In this document: positions 21,985-29,232 of the stretch, in pieces
Layout of the letters: each line of letters begins with the position of its first letter
Position numbering within the stretch: the first letter of the stretch is position 1
Source of the DNA: UBA525 sp964589765
Lineage (GTDB): Archaea; Nanobdellota; Nanobdellia; Woesearchaeales; UBA525
Assembly (NCBI GenBank): GCA_964589765.1
Contig: CAZPUM010000016.1
Location: forward strand, 1 to 29,232
Length of the DNA: 29,232 bases
Direction of reading: 5' to 3'
The notes under the pieces: generated by a model
Database searches by the model: none
What the model saw: only the letters and a program-made list of their open reading frames with translations
What the model was told of the DNA's origin: nothing
Program-made: the position numbers and the translations under genes

Positions 21985-21994
21985 AATATATATT
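21985..21994 (-). promoter_or_regulatory. TATA box of the PRC-barrel operon
   Basis: AAATATATAT on the minus strand, 33-42 bp upstream of the chosen start at 21952. A second AT-rich TATATCAG lies just beyond. Confidence 0.5.
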
Positions 21995-22145
21995 TTCTGA
22001 TATATAGTTGTCGATATCGTATTTTCTGACATATAATGTAGTTCTTAGCAATTATTTGTCAGAACGGCCGCTTTCAACAAAGAATATTGTGAAAAAGCCG
22101 CTTTCTATAACTTCTCGTCGTAGGAAATCGAAATCATATCTTAAA

Positions 22146-25100
22146 TCACTGTAGTTCTACCCAAAGGTAATAGTTTTCTATTATGTTTTCTCGTACAGGC
22201 ATCATAATCTGGAAGTCGTTGGAATTACCATCGAATCCTGAACCACCAGGTTCTGTGATTGAAGTGTACACTGTGGTATTAGCCCCATCCTTGAGTAGAA
22301 CTTGATAATACTCGGTTGGTGAAGGTCCTAAAGCACTATGAAGGTTTGTACTTGGACAACTGTTTGCTCCAATAACGGAGATTGAACTGTTGAAACTTGG
22401 GTGGTTGGTCTGTGAGAAAGTTCTGTTCACAGAATCGGAAAGTCCTGTGCTTCCCAGGAATGAATCTTCTTTGTTAATATCAATTTGGTCTGCACAGGTC
22501 AATGTTGTAAAGCTTATATCAGATGACCTGCTAGCGTAAACCTCCCCGCTTTCTCCAAGTTCCCATTCGTAGAAAAGGTCGGAATCTCCTCCGAGAACTA
22601 CTTGGCCAGATAGATTTCCGAACATTCCGAACCAGACATTTGTAACTCTGACAATGCGGACATCAACTTGTGAGACGTTTCCTCCCTGTCCGGGTACTGT
22701 GACTGGAGGAAATGAATCATCTGTTCTTGAACTTCCTATTCTTGTCAAGTTACCTCTGACGGGGCTGTCTGGCGCATTGATATCTATGTGATCATTCGCT
22801 GTAAGAGGTTCAAAGTTGAGGGCAGAACAACTCACTGTGTAAGGTGTGACTCCAACAGAATCAATAGTGGTGTTGTACTCATATCTCTGTGTGCCAGTCC
22901 TGTAATACATAGTGTAAACTGTTGAATCTATTGTCACATTACAAGTTCCTCCTGTTATTGGCGTTCCGGATGTTATGTTGTTGTACTCGGCATTGATGAA
23001 TATGGTGTTGTTGATGAAGCGAGTCACATTATCCGAAGTATCTCCTACGGTAAGTTCGGAGTTAGGTGATGCTGAGTAAGAACTGAATCCTGTAACTGAG
23101 AATCTTAGGTCTCCGTTGTAGCTTAGGATTGTACAGTCACTACAGAACTCTCCATCTTTTAGAACTATGGGATATTCGAAAGGTAGTCCGTAAATTGTCA
23201 GAATAGCCTTTTTGTTTAATTGAGGAATAGAAGATGAATCTATGCTGATTAGATTGTTTCCTATTATGACGTGCTGGTTGATATCTGCGCCCACACTTAG
23301 ATTAACTGTTTCAGTGAAATTTATTCTTCCAATAGTGGGCTCGTCAATCACAAGGTTTTGGATGTCGGACATGTCCACCTGGCTGAAGTCTGTTGTTTCG
23401 CCTTTGTATTCAAAGCTTGGTACTATTGTTACATAGTTTGTTTCGCTAAATCCTAAACTGTTGAATTCGTCAATACATGTGACAAACCAATCATATCTAC
23501 CTTTGTCCATTTCGAAAATCTCGAACTGTTCTATGGCACCACTTGTCACTCCTGTATCTGTTGCCTGAACAACTCCATTAATCCACAAACTACAGCTTGT
23601 TATTGAACTTTCTTCAGTGGCGTTGTAAGTGAACACAGTAAGGTTTCCATCATCTCCGCTATTGTTGATAGGTGAGAGTAAGGTTATGTTTGGAGGCGTT
23701 GCTTCGATTTCAAAGGTTGAGACCCCCTCAATGTTTTCGTCTGCAAAGTCGGTCAGTATATTTCCTGTCTGATCTCTCAATGTGGTGTATATTCTATAAT
23801 CTCCGCTCAAGTTGCTCTTGGTGTTCCATCCCCCTGCTGATGTCCAGATGGATGAAAGGTCTGTGGATTGTCCTGTGGCGAGCAGTCTTTGTGTTGCATT
23901 TGCGGTGTCATCCAGTACTGTTGAGACTGTATCCCATACGCCACTGTTGTTATACTGAACATCTATTCTGAGGTAGCCATAGTTATCTCTTGACCCGCCA
24001 TTAACAATCTCTGAGTCTGCCAATCTCAACTCTTCATCGTTTAGGGCCGTGTCAGGCTCGTTATTCACTAGTAGCCTTACTTTGATATCGTCGAAAGAGG
24101 TTGCATCAGAGTAACTCATAAGTCCAACATGACCTCCTGTGCTGTATGTTGGACTACTCAATCCCAAATCATAATCTATGTAATTAACTCCGTCCCTGTA
24201 CACTTTGACATTATCATCAATTACCTCTATTGTGAAGTTATGCCATATGGTGTCATCAAAGTCAGTGTTATCTGCAACCAGTTGAGCGTAGTTGGAAGCT
24301 CCTCCTGCCCATCTTCGTATGGTAAGTTTGTTGCTTGCAGCTCTATCATCGGATATCATTGTGTATTGGTCATAATAACTTCCGCTGAAAGGCTGTCTTC
24401 TGAAAGTTATGCCTGCGAACTGGAAGGAATCATGCTTCATTCTAGCCTCTATCTTGTAATCGTCCCAACTGGAATCTCCTTTCCAAACCCTGTGATATGA
24501 ACTGGCAGTGGCTTGGCTCTGCAAGAATTTGTTGCCTGCGTTTGATTTAACTTGGAAGTCGTTTGTTCCAAACTCAGGGTCATCCACCCAGCCGTTTCCT
24601 GGGAAGTTATCTAAACTGTAAGACTCAAAATCATCCCAAACAAGGAAGACCTCTTCCCTATCATTTGGTGGGTTGGTTGCTGAGTCATATCCATAGTATA
24701 AGTAGTAGTCGCCGGACTCTCCGGAGCCGGATATATCTTCTTGGGTGGCGAACCAGACCTCTGTCTGTGCTGAGTTACAAGATGTCTCAAGAACCCTGTC
24801 CAGTTGCATCCTTTGTGTGCCATTCTTCCACACTATTCTCAAATCATCACAGTTGGATAACATCTTGTTGTTTGAGATTAAGTCAGAGGTATCAACTGTT
24901 AGTTTCACAGAGTATCCGTATTTTAATGTGGAGCCATCATTGTTTGTCAAATTAATCTTCTTTCTGTAATCATAGTTCAGGTTCCACCACTCCTGTGCTC
25001 CAGTAACCAGAAGCACATCCTCGTCTCCACCATATTTGTTCTTGTTTGTGTCCGTTTGAATCTCAATCTCACTGAACAGACCAACCTTGACAATGTTGTT

Positions 25101-27440
25101 GGAAACATCCGTATCTCCTGTTGAGTCGTTTGCCCATACAACAACTGTGTAGTTGCCTCTCTGCCAGGTATCGTTGAACTGTACTGAGTACTCGACTCCG
25201 GGACTCATAATTACATGTGTTGTCGAGCCATCGGGCAGTGTGACATTCGCAATAACTGTATCGATACTGTTCGGAGAGGTTATCTCGGCGTAGATTGTGA
25301 AGTTCTCTCCGAAGCCAATATCTTCCAGGTCAGTGTAATGGTTAACAACTGTTATTACTGGGGGTGATGTTGTGTTAACTGTTGCCTGGAATCCTGCGTT
25401 GGAGGTTACATTGTAGAATGCTGAATCATTCGAGCTTATGTTACAGGTTAGAGTCTCGTTTCCTAAGGTGATATCAGTGTATGAGTAACTGCTCCATCCT
25501 GAGCTATTTGTCAGTTTAAACATAAGTAGTCCTGTCTCGTTGCTGTAGAACCCAACTGTGTAATTCTCAATGCCCAGGCTCGTGTTTATATCGATAACTC
25601 TACAGGCTATTGTTGTTGTCTCTGATAGGAATATTGAACTGTTGCTGAGGTATCCTGATTCAAGTTTTGCCAGTCCATTAACAGTCCAATGTAGTTCTGT
25701 TGATTGCGAAATCTCTCCTTCTGTGTCGTTAGCAATGATGACTGCTGAATAATTTCCAATCTCGGTTGCCTTGTAATTGTATGAATAGGTGCTTGAAATG
25801 TTTTCCATCTGTTCAATCAAAGGATTCCCGTTAGGAAGAGTGATGTTAATCCAAACACTTGACAAACTGGTTTCGGATGTGATATTCACTGTTATTTTGA
25901 TAGTTTCGTTTCTGTAAACAAACTCTGAGGATGTGTTCTCATTCTTTATCACAGGTCCTAATGTTTCTTCGTCTGTAAACTCTACGATTGGAGGGGTATT
26001 TACTAGTTTCACTAGAATATCATCCCACAATCCGTCCTTGTATGCACTAATGCCATAGTAGCCTGTTGTGTAGGTGTTGTCGTTAGCGTAGAGTGTTCCG
26101 TGTACATTCATTGAACTGTCGTAAACTGTTGCATTGATGTCGCCGTTCTTTGACCAGACTGTTTTGATATAGTACCAAGTATCATCAAAGACTGTGTTTG
26201 CTGTTGATGTGGCTAATGGTGAACTACTTTGATAATTTAATCGAATCTGCATGTCTGCTAATCCTGAACTTTCTGAACGCCAGTCAAGTATTACTTGATA
26301 TCCGTTTTTTTCGGATGCCTGCATACCAAATTCAAGTCCGGGGAGGTCTGCGTTGTCTCCTGAATATCCTGAGTATACCCAGCCCTCAATACTCATTCCA
26401 GGCGGGAGATTCTCAGGTTTTACAGCTCTTCTGTACTGTCCCTGTCCATCTCCTCCTAGTCCGTAGTTTCCGTTCTTTGCAAAGCTAGGGCTGGTTGTAG
26501 GGTTAAGCGCTCCGTTTGTGAACTCGCTAGTCTGGTCTTCGAAATCCTCCCAAAGATAGTAGATGTTACTCTTGTTGGTTGGTGGACTGCCTGCAGAGTC
26601 ATATCCGTAGTAGATATAATACTTGAAGCTGGTGTTATCAATATCTTCTAATAACTTGAATGAGATGTTTGTCTGTTCGCTATTGAATGCGCTTGTGTTA
26701 ATTCGGTCAATCTCTGTATTGAGGGTTCCATTCCAGAAAACTATTCGGATATCATCTCCATTTGTCAAAGATTTGTTTTCTGAAACAAGCCCTGAAGTGT
26801 TCATGCTGATTGTCATGGTGTATCCTGTAGAGAGATTTTCGTTAGGTGTGATGTTTAGATTTTGTCGGTATCTGTAGCTGTTATTCCACCATTCACCTTC
26901 TCCTTGTCCGCCAGTACCCTTAATTCCTTGAACTCTGAAGAACTTTCCATCTTCTGTGATTGAAACTTTAGGGTCATTAACGTGTAGGGTGTACTCCTTT
27001 GTTATGGAAGGTAGTTCTCCGCAACCAGCTCGTATCTGGTCAAGACTGGTTGCGTTTTCACAGATTCTCACTTTGTCCTGATGTTTATTGCGTGGAACGA
27101 AAAGAGTCTTGTTTTCCACTTCGGTGTTGTTGATATGGATGAAAGACTTTGTCTTTGTTAAGTCTATTCCTGATATGAATGAATTTATCTCTGTATCTTG
27201 TTTCATGTCAAAGGTTGAGATAGTTCTGCCTGAATTTTTCACGGCTCCTTTAACAGAGTCCGTTTTTTTGCTTGAGAAAATCAGTAATTCTGAATTTCCG
27301 AACTGTTTTATGGAATCAAGTTCGTAATCATTGCTGATGCCTGTAATTATAGGAGGACTATCTGTCGAGCTGTGAAGCACAGCAAACATAGTGACCACAA
27401 CTCCAAGCAGTATGGCACTCAGAAGGATGAAGTGTTTCAT
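22146..27440 (-). CDS. Giant surface protein with two DUF2341-LamG-like modules
   Basis: 1764 residues with a signal peptide or anchor at about 5-24. A first DUF2341 module (WWNNSYRYRQNLNITPN) starts near residue 184, followed by a LamG/concanavalin-like domain to about 480 (WEDFEDQTSEF ... DGLWDDILVKLV). Ig-like repeats follow. A second DUF2341 (EWWNLNYDYRKKINLTNNDG) starts near 813 with its own LamG-like part (WDDFESYSL) to about 1120. More Ig-like domains follow, with a typical PNITLLSPINNSGDDGN near 1250. Sequons are very frequent. No C-terminal transmembrane helix is seen; it ends YYLWVELQ. DUF2341 and LamG suggest binding of glycans or surfaces. The start overlaps the upstream recombinase-like gene as ATGA. 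Confidence 0.88.
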   Translation of the reverse strand: MKHFILLSAILLGVVVTMFAVLHSSTDSPPIITGISNDYELDSIKQFGNSELLIFSSKKTDSVKGAVKNSGRTISTFDMKQDTEINSFISGIDLTKTKSFIHINNTEVENKTLFVPRNKHQDKVRICENATSLDQIRAGCGELPSITKEYTLHVNDPKVSITEDGKFFRVQGIKGTGGQGEGEWWNNSYRYRQNLNITPNENLSTGYTMTISMNTSGLVSENKSLTNGDDIRIVFWNGTLNTEIDRINTSAFNSEQTNISFKLLEDIDNTSFKYYIYYGYDSAGSPPTNKSNIYYLWEDFEDQTSEFTNGALNPTTSPSFAKNGNYGLGGDGQGQYRRAVKPENLPPGMSIEGWVYSGYSGDNADLPGLEFGMQASEKNGYQVILDWRSESSGLADMQIRLNYQSSSPLATSTANTVFDDTWYYIKTVWSKNGDINATVYDSSMNVHGTLYANDNTYTTGYYGISAYKDGLWDDILVKLVNTPPIVEFTDEETLGPVIKNENTSSEFVYRNETIKITVNITSETSLSSVWINITLPNGNPLIEQMENISSTYSYNYKATEIGNYSAVIIANDTEGEISQSTELHWTVNGLAKLESGYLSNSSIFLSETTTIACRVIDINTSLGIENYTVGFYSNETGLLMFKLTNSSGWSSYSYTDITLGNETLTCNISSNDSAFYNVTSNAGFQATVNTTSPPVITVVNHYTDLEDIGFGENFTIYAEITSPNSIDTVIANVTLPDGSTTHVIMSPGVEYSVQFNDTWQRGNYTVVVWANDSTGDTDVSNNIVKVGLFSEIEIQTDTNKNKYGGDEDVLLVTGAQEWWNLNYDYRKKINLTNNDGSTLKYGYSVKLTVDTSDLISNNKMLSNCDDLRIVWKNGTQRMQLDRVLETSCNSAQTEVWFATQEDISGSGESGDYYLYYGYDSATNPPNDREEVFLVWDDFESYSLDNFPGNGWVDDPEFGTNDFQVKSNAGNKFLQSQATASSYHRVWKGDSSWDDYKIEARMKHDSFQFAGITFRRQPFSGSYYDQYTMISDDRAASNKLTIRRWAGGASNYAQLVADNTDFDDTIWHNFTIEVIDDNVKVYRDGVNYIDYDLGLSSPTYSTGGHVGLMSYSDATSFDDIKVRLLVNNEPDTALNDEELRLADSEIVNGGSRDNYGYLRIDVQYNNSGVWDTVSTVLDDTANATQRLLATGQSTDLSSIWTSAGGWNTKSNLSGDYRIYTTLRDQTGNILTDFADENIEGVSTFEIEATPPNITLLSPINNSGDDGNLTVFTYNATEESSITSCSLWINGVVQATDTGVTSGAIEQFEIFEMDKGRYDWFVTCIDEFNSLGFSETNYVTIVPSFEYKGETTDFSQVDMSDIQNLVIDEPTIGRINFTETVNLSVGADINQHVIIGNNLISIDSSSIPQLNKKAILTIYGLPFEYPIVLKDGEFCSDCTILSYNGDLRFSVTGFSSYSASPNSELTVGDTSDNVTRFINNTIFINAEYNNITSGTPITGGTCNVTIDSTVYTMYYRTGTQRYEYNTTIDSVGVTPYTVSCSALNFEPLTANDHIDINAPDSPVRGNLTRIGSSRTDDSFPPVTVPGQGGNVSQVDVRIVRVTNVWFGMFGNLSGQVVLGGDSDLFYEWELGESGEVYASRSSDISFTTLTCADQIDINKEDSFLGSTGLSDSVNRTFSQTNHPSFNSSISVIGANSCPSTNLHSALGPSPTEYYQVLLKDGANTTVYTSITEPGGSGFDGNSNDFQIMMPVRENIIENYYLWVELQ

Positions 27441-28129
27441 TTGAACCTCACCCCCTTCAAGTTCCTCGCCCTGATGTGATGTAGTCCTATGCTGTCGAGA
27501 AAGTTGTGGATGTGAATCCTTGTGGCACGAGGGTGGAGAGATGTGCCTTTGACTAGCTCTTCGATAGAATTATCTGTTGTTAGTAGTTTCTTAACGACAG
27601 CTCTGATTTCAGGGGATATTTGAGGAAGGTTCTCCTGTATTTTTCGTATATCTGTTTCTGTTGGTTTTGTTTTAGGAGGTCTTACATATCCAAATCTTTT
27701 CTTTTTCTTTTCTGGCGAGAGTTTTTTTGACTCAACAACAGATTTCCTGATTTCACGTGCAGAGATTTTGTGTGGCTTCAGGAGTTGTCTGGCCCTCTCC
27801 TCACTCATGTGAGGTCTTTGCTCAGAGAAGAAAATGTACTGTTTTTGATGTTGCTCGGTGTATTTTTTGATTTTTTTAGAGAGTTCTATGCTTACTGTTA
27901 ATTTTCTGCTGTGTTTGCCGTCAATTCTGAGGGTCTGGTCTGTTAATGCATCCTGTTTCAGCGTAACCGCTTCACTGATTCTGGCACCCGTCTCTATCAG
28001 AATGGAGAGAAGGAGTGAGGTGCGCTCATCTTTAAGGCTATTTAGAACTCTGTGTGCTTGTTTCAGCAATTCCTTTGGCGGTTCTGCGGTACCGCCCTTT
28101 CTATGTCCAACCACCTGTTTTTTTGGCAA
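27437..28129 (-). CDS. Degenerate tyrosine-recombinase-like protein with C-terminal HTH-like region
   Basis: About 230 residues. Residues about 40-60 carry LLSILIETGARISEAVTLKQ, the box I region of tyrosine recombinases with its Arg. A beta-hairpin Lys candidate follows in GKHSRKLTVS (about 71-80). The box II region reads HKISAREIRKS, so the conserved H-x-x-R looks altered to R-x-x-R, and no clear nucleophile Tyr in the usual context is seen; RFGYVRPP is the only candidate. The last 60 residues look like a winged or helical DNA-binding domain. The frame begins at a TTG (28129); no in-frame ATG exists nearby, and a GTG at 28114 is an alternative. The 4-nt overlap with the giant surface gene suggests a regulator of it rather than an integrase; this is inference. 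Confidence 0.7.
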   Translation of the reverse strand: MPKKQVVGHRKGGTAEPPKELLKQAHRVLNSLKDERTSLLLSILIETGARISEAVTLKQDALTDQTLRIDGKHSRKLTVSIELSKKIKKYTEQHQKQYIFFSEQRPHMSEERARQLLKPHKISAREIRKSVVESKKLSPEKKKKRFGYVRPPKTKPTETDIRKIQENLPQISPEIRAVVKKLLTTDNSIEELVKGTSLHPRATRIHIHNFLDSIGLHHIRARNLKGVRFK

Positions 28130-28169
28130 AAACCGTACGCGTTTCGGCTAATGCCACACATCTCTCCAA

Positions 28170-28178
28170 AAAGTATAT
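28170..28178 (-). promoter_or_regulatory. Possible TATA box of the recombinase-like/surface protein operon
   Basis: AAATATACT on the minus strand lies about 41-49 bp upstream of the TTG start. TTTTAAAAGG about 20 bp further is an alternative. The interval 28130-28309 shows no gene. Confidence 0.35.
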
Positions 28179-28309
28179 TTTCCAAAATCCTTTTAAAAGT
28201 TTTCTATTATTTGTTGTCGGGTATGGTTTCAAAAAAGAGTTAACAATTTATGCCAGATAATATGTTCAGAAAGTTCTAAATTGTTATGTTTCCCTTGAAG
28301 TATAAAAAA

Positions 28310-29191
28310 TCAAGGCTTAATGGGAAGCGAGAATGCAAACGTGGAACCGGTTCCTTCAGTGCTTTCTGCAAACATCTTCCCGCCAAGTTGTTCAACAACA
28401 CCCATACATAAGGAAAGACCTATTCCTGCACCCTCAGGAGCGTAAACTCCTTCAACCTGACTGAAAGGGTCAAAAATTATTTCCAAATCCTTTTTTGAAA
28501 TTCCAAGGCCACTATCTTTTACTGAGAAAATAATTGAGTTACCTTTCTCTTCAATTTTCAGAAGGACAAGACCTTTCAAAGGGGATACTTTAATCGCGTT
28601 ACTGAGTATATGTTTCAGAATCTGCTTCAATCGCTGTTCGTCAGTATAGATCATATGCTCTTTATTCATGTCGAGCTTGATTTCTATATGTTTCTCGGAC
28701 TTGTAATTTCTTAATTCTTCAAGGACATCCCTGACAACCTTCCTGACAATCACATCTTTTTTCTGAAGTTTCAAAGTCTTGGAACCAATCCGCGATAAAT
28801 CGAGCATATTCAAGATAGTGTCATCCAGTCTTTCGGTGTTGCGAAGGATTGTCTTTAAAGCTATCTCTTGTTTAGGATTGATCTGTCCGTATGTACCCTT
28901 AATCAGAAGCTGAAGATTTGCCTTTATTGGGGTCATAGGGGTTCTGACATCTTGGGATGTGAGAGCTATCAAGTTCTCTTTCTGTTTACTCACCAGTTTT
29001 AGTTCGCGAAGCTCTTTTTGCTCGGCCGTTCCTACATACTGGTTCAGGAAGTATACGGCTACGACCGAGATAATTCCTGCAAGAACTATGATGATTATGT
29101 TTGTGATGGTGACTGGTGCAAAATAAAAAGGCAATGCTACTATAATTAGAAAGACCAAGGCAGGTGTCAGGTACTTTTTTATTCGCATCAT
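28310..29191 (-). CDS. Membrane histidine-kinase-like protein lacking the phosphoacceptor His
   Basis: 293 residues. Two transmembrane helices at about 8-26 and 31-50 have almost no outside loop, so it senses membrane or cytoplasmic signals. The HisKA-like dimer region is at about 68-135. Its H-box reads LTSQDVRTPMTPIK, where the usual S-H-E-L-R-T-P has Gln80 (codon CAA) in place of His. The HATPase domain is intact: N-box around Asn198, G1 DSGLG at 226-230, G2 GAGIG at 254-258. It may be a scaffold, an ATP-sensing pseudokinase, or act with a partner. The start is the first of two adjacent ATGs. TGA is followed by six T as a likely terminator. No response regulator is in the window; upstream genes lie beyond the right edge. 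Confidence 0.85.
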   Translation of the reverse strand: MMRIKKYLTPALVFLIIVALPFYFAPVTITNIIIIVLAGIISVVAVYFLNQYVGTAEQKELRELKLVSKQKENLIALTSQDVRTPMTPIKANLQLLIKGTYGQINPKQEIALKTILRNTERLDDTILNMLDLSRIGSKTLKLQKKDVIVRKVVRDVLEELRNYKSEKHIEIKLDMNKEHMIYTDEQRLKQILKHILSNAIKVSPLKGLVLLKIEEKGNSIIFSVKDSGLGISKKDLEIIFDPFSQVEGVYAPEGAGIGLSLCMGVVEQLGGKMFAESTEGTGSTFAFSLPIKP

Positions 29192-29232
29192 TTTATATCG
29201 GTAATTTTCTCGACTCTGTCAACAAACATGCT

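Noticed and set aside
21953..22051. 33-codon N-terminal extension of the PRC-barrel protein
   Set aside because: It reads through the AT-rich promoter region, and the internal ATG at 21952 has a good ribosome-binding site and TATA spacing.
22052..22145. Two copies of CCGCTTTC downstream of the giant surface gene
   Set aside because: The 8-bp direct repeat is too short and isolated to call a functional site, and no CRISPR-like periodicity exists here or elsewhere in the window.

Overview
The window looks like about 29 kb of a draft archaeal contig or scaffold, most plausibly from a DPANN-type lineage (Woesearchaeota/Pacearchaeota-like; the lineage is inferred, not proven). The archaeal reading rests on TATA boxes about 25-30 bp upstream of several genes with little or no leader, an archaeal-type SRP RNA, a Tfx-family regulator, AbrB/RelE pairs, and many secreted or membrane-anchored surface proteins rich in Asn-X-Ser/Thr sequons. 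Two runs of exactly 100 N (14670-14769 and 18311-18410) are assembly gaps of unknown true size.

Layout. (1) 1-3778, minus strand: a three-gene overlapping operon of a Tfx-like HTH protein, a single-pass membrane surface protein and a second secreted protein with tail-fibre-like motifs that runs off the left edge. A perfect dyad lies beside its promoter. (2) 3883-9881, minus strand: a B12-dependent deoxynucleotide module of two different class II (adenosylcobalamin) ribonucleotide reductases and a cob(I)alamin adenosyltransferase, behind a promoter carrying a near-consensus NrdR box. (3) 10067-12047: a TPR-like protein, SRP RNA, a 45-residue Lys/Ala-rich protein resembling histone H1 tails, and the HtpX protease. 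(4) 12169-13193: a small mobile-looking cassette (AbiEii-like nucleotidyltransferase plus a 52-residue partner) bounded by perfect 81-bp direct repeats, possibly inserted at the 3' end of an unidentified structured RNA gene. (5) 13309-13907: tRNA-His with an unusual discriminator, then an AbrB-RelE toxin-antitoxin operon with a 16-bp palindromic operator. (6) 14142-17881: a large calcium-binding-repeat surface protein, a RelE relic and a small secreted Gly/Cys-rich peptide. (7) 17993-21952, minus strand: a tightly packed operon of a PRC-barrel protein, secreted and membrane proteins, an aldo/keto reductase and a small Cys protein, interrupted by a gap. (8) 22146-28129: a 1764-residue surface protein translationally coupled to a degenerate tyrosine-recombinase-like protein with a C-terminal HTH-like region. 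(9) 28310-29191: a membrane histidine-kinase-like protein lacking the phosphoacceptor His.

Two themes recur. Surface-protein genes are twice preceded by an overlapping gene for a DNA-binding-type protein, which suggests dedicated local control of surface display. Toxin-antitoxin-type genes occur three times: a bounded cassette, an intact pair and a relic. The most notable single signals are the 81-bp bounded cassette, the NrdR-type operator in an archaeal promoter, the tRNA-His with A-1:U73 and the His-less kinase.
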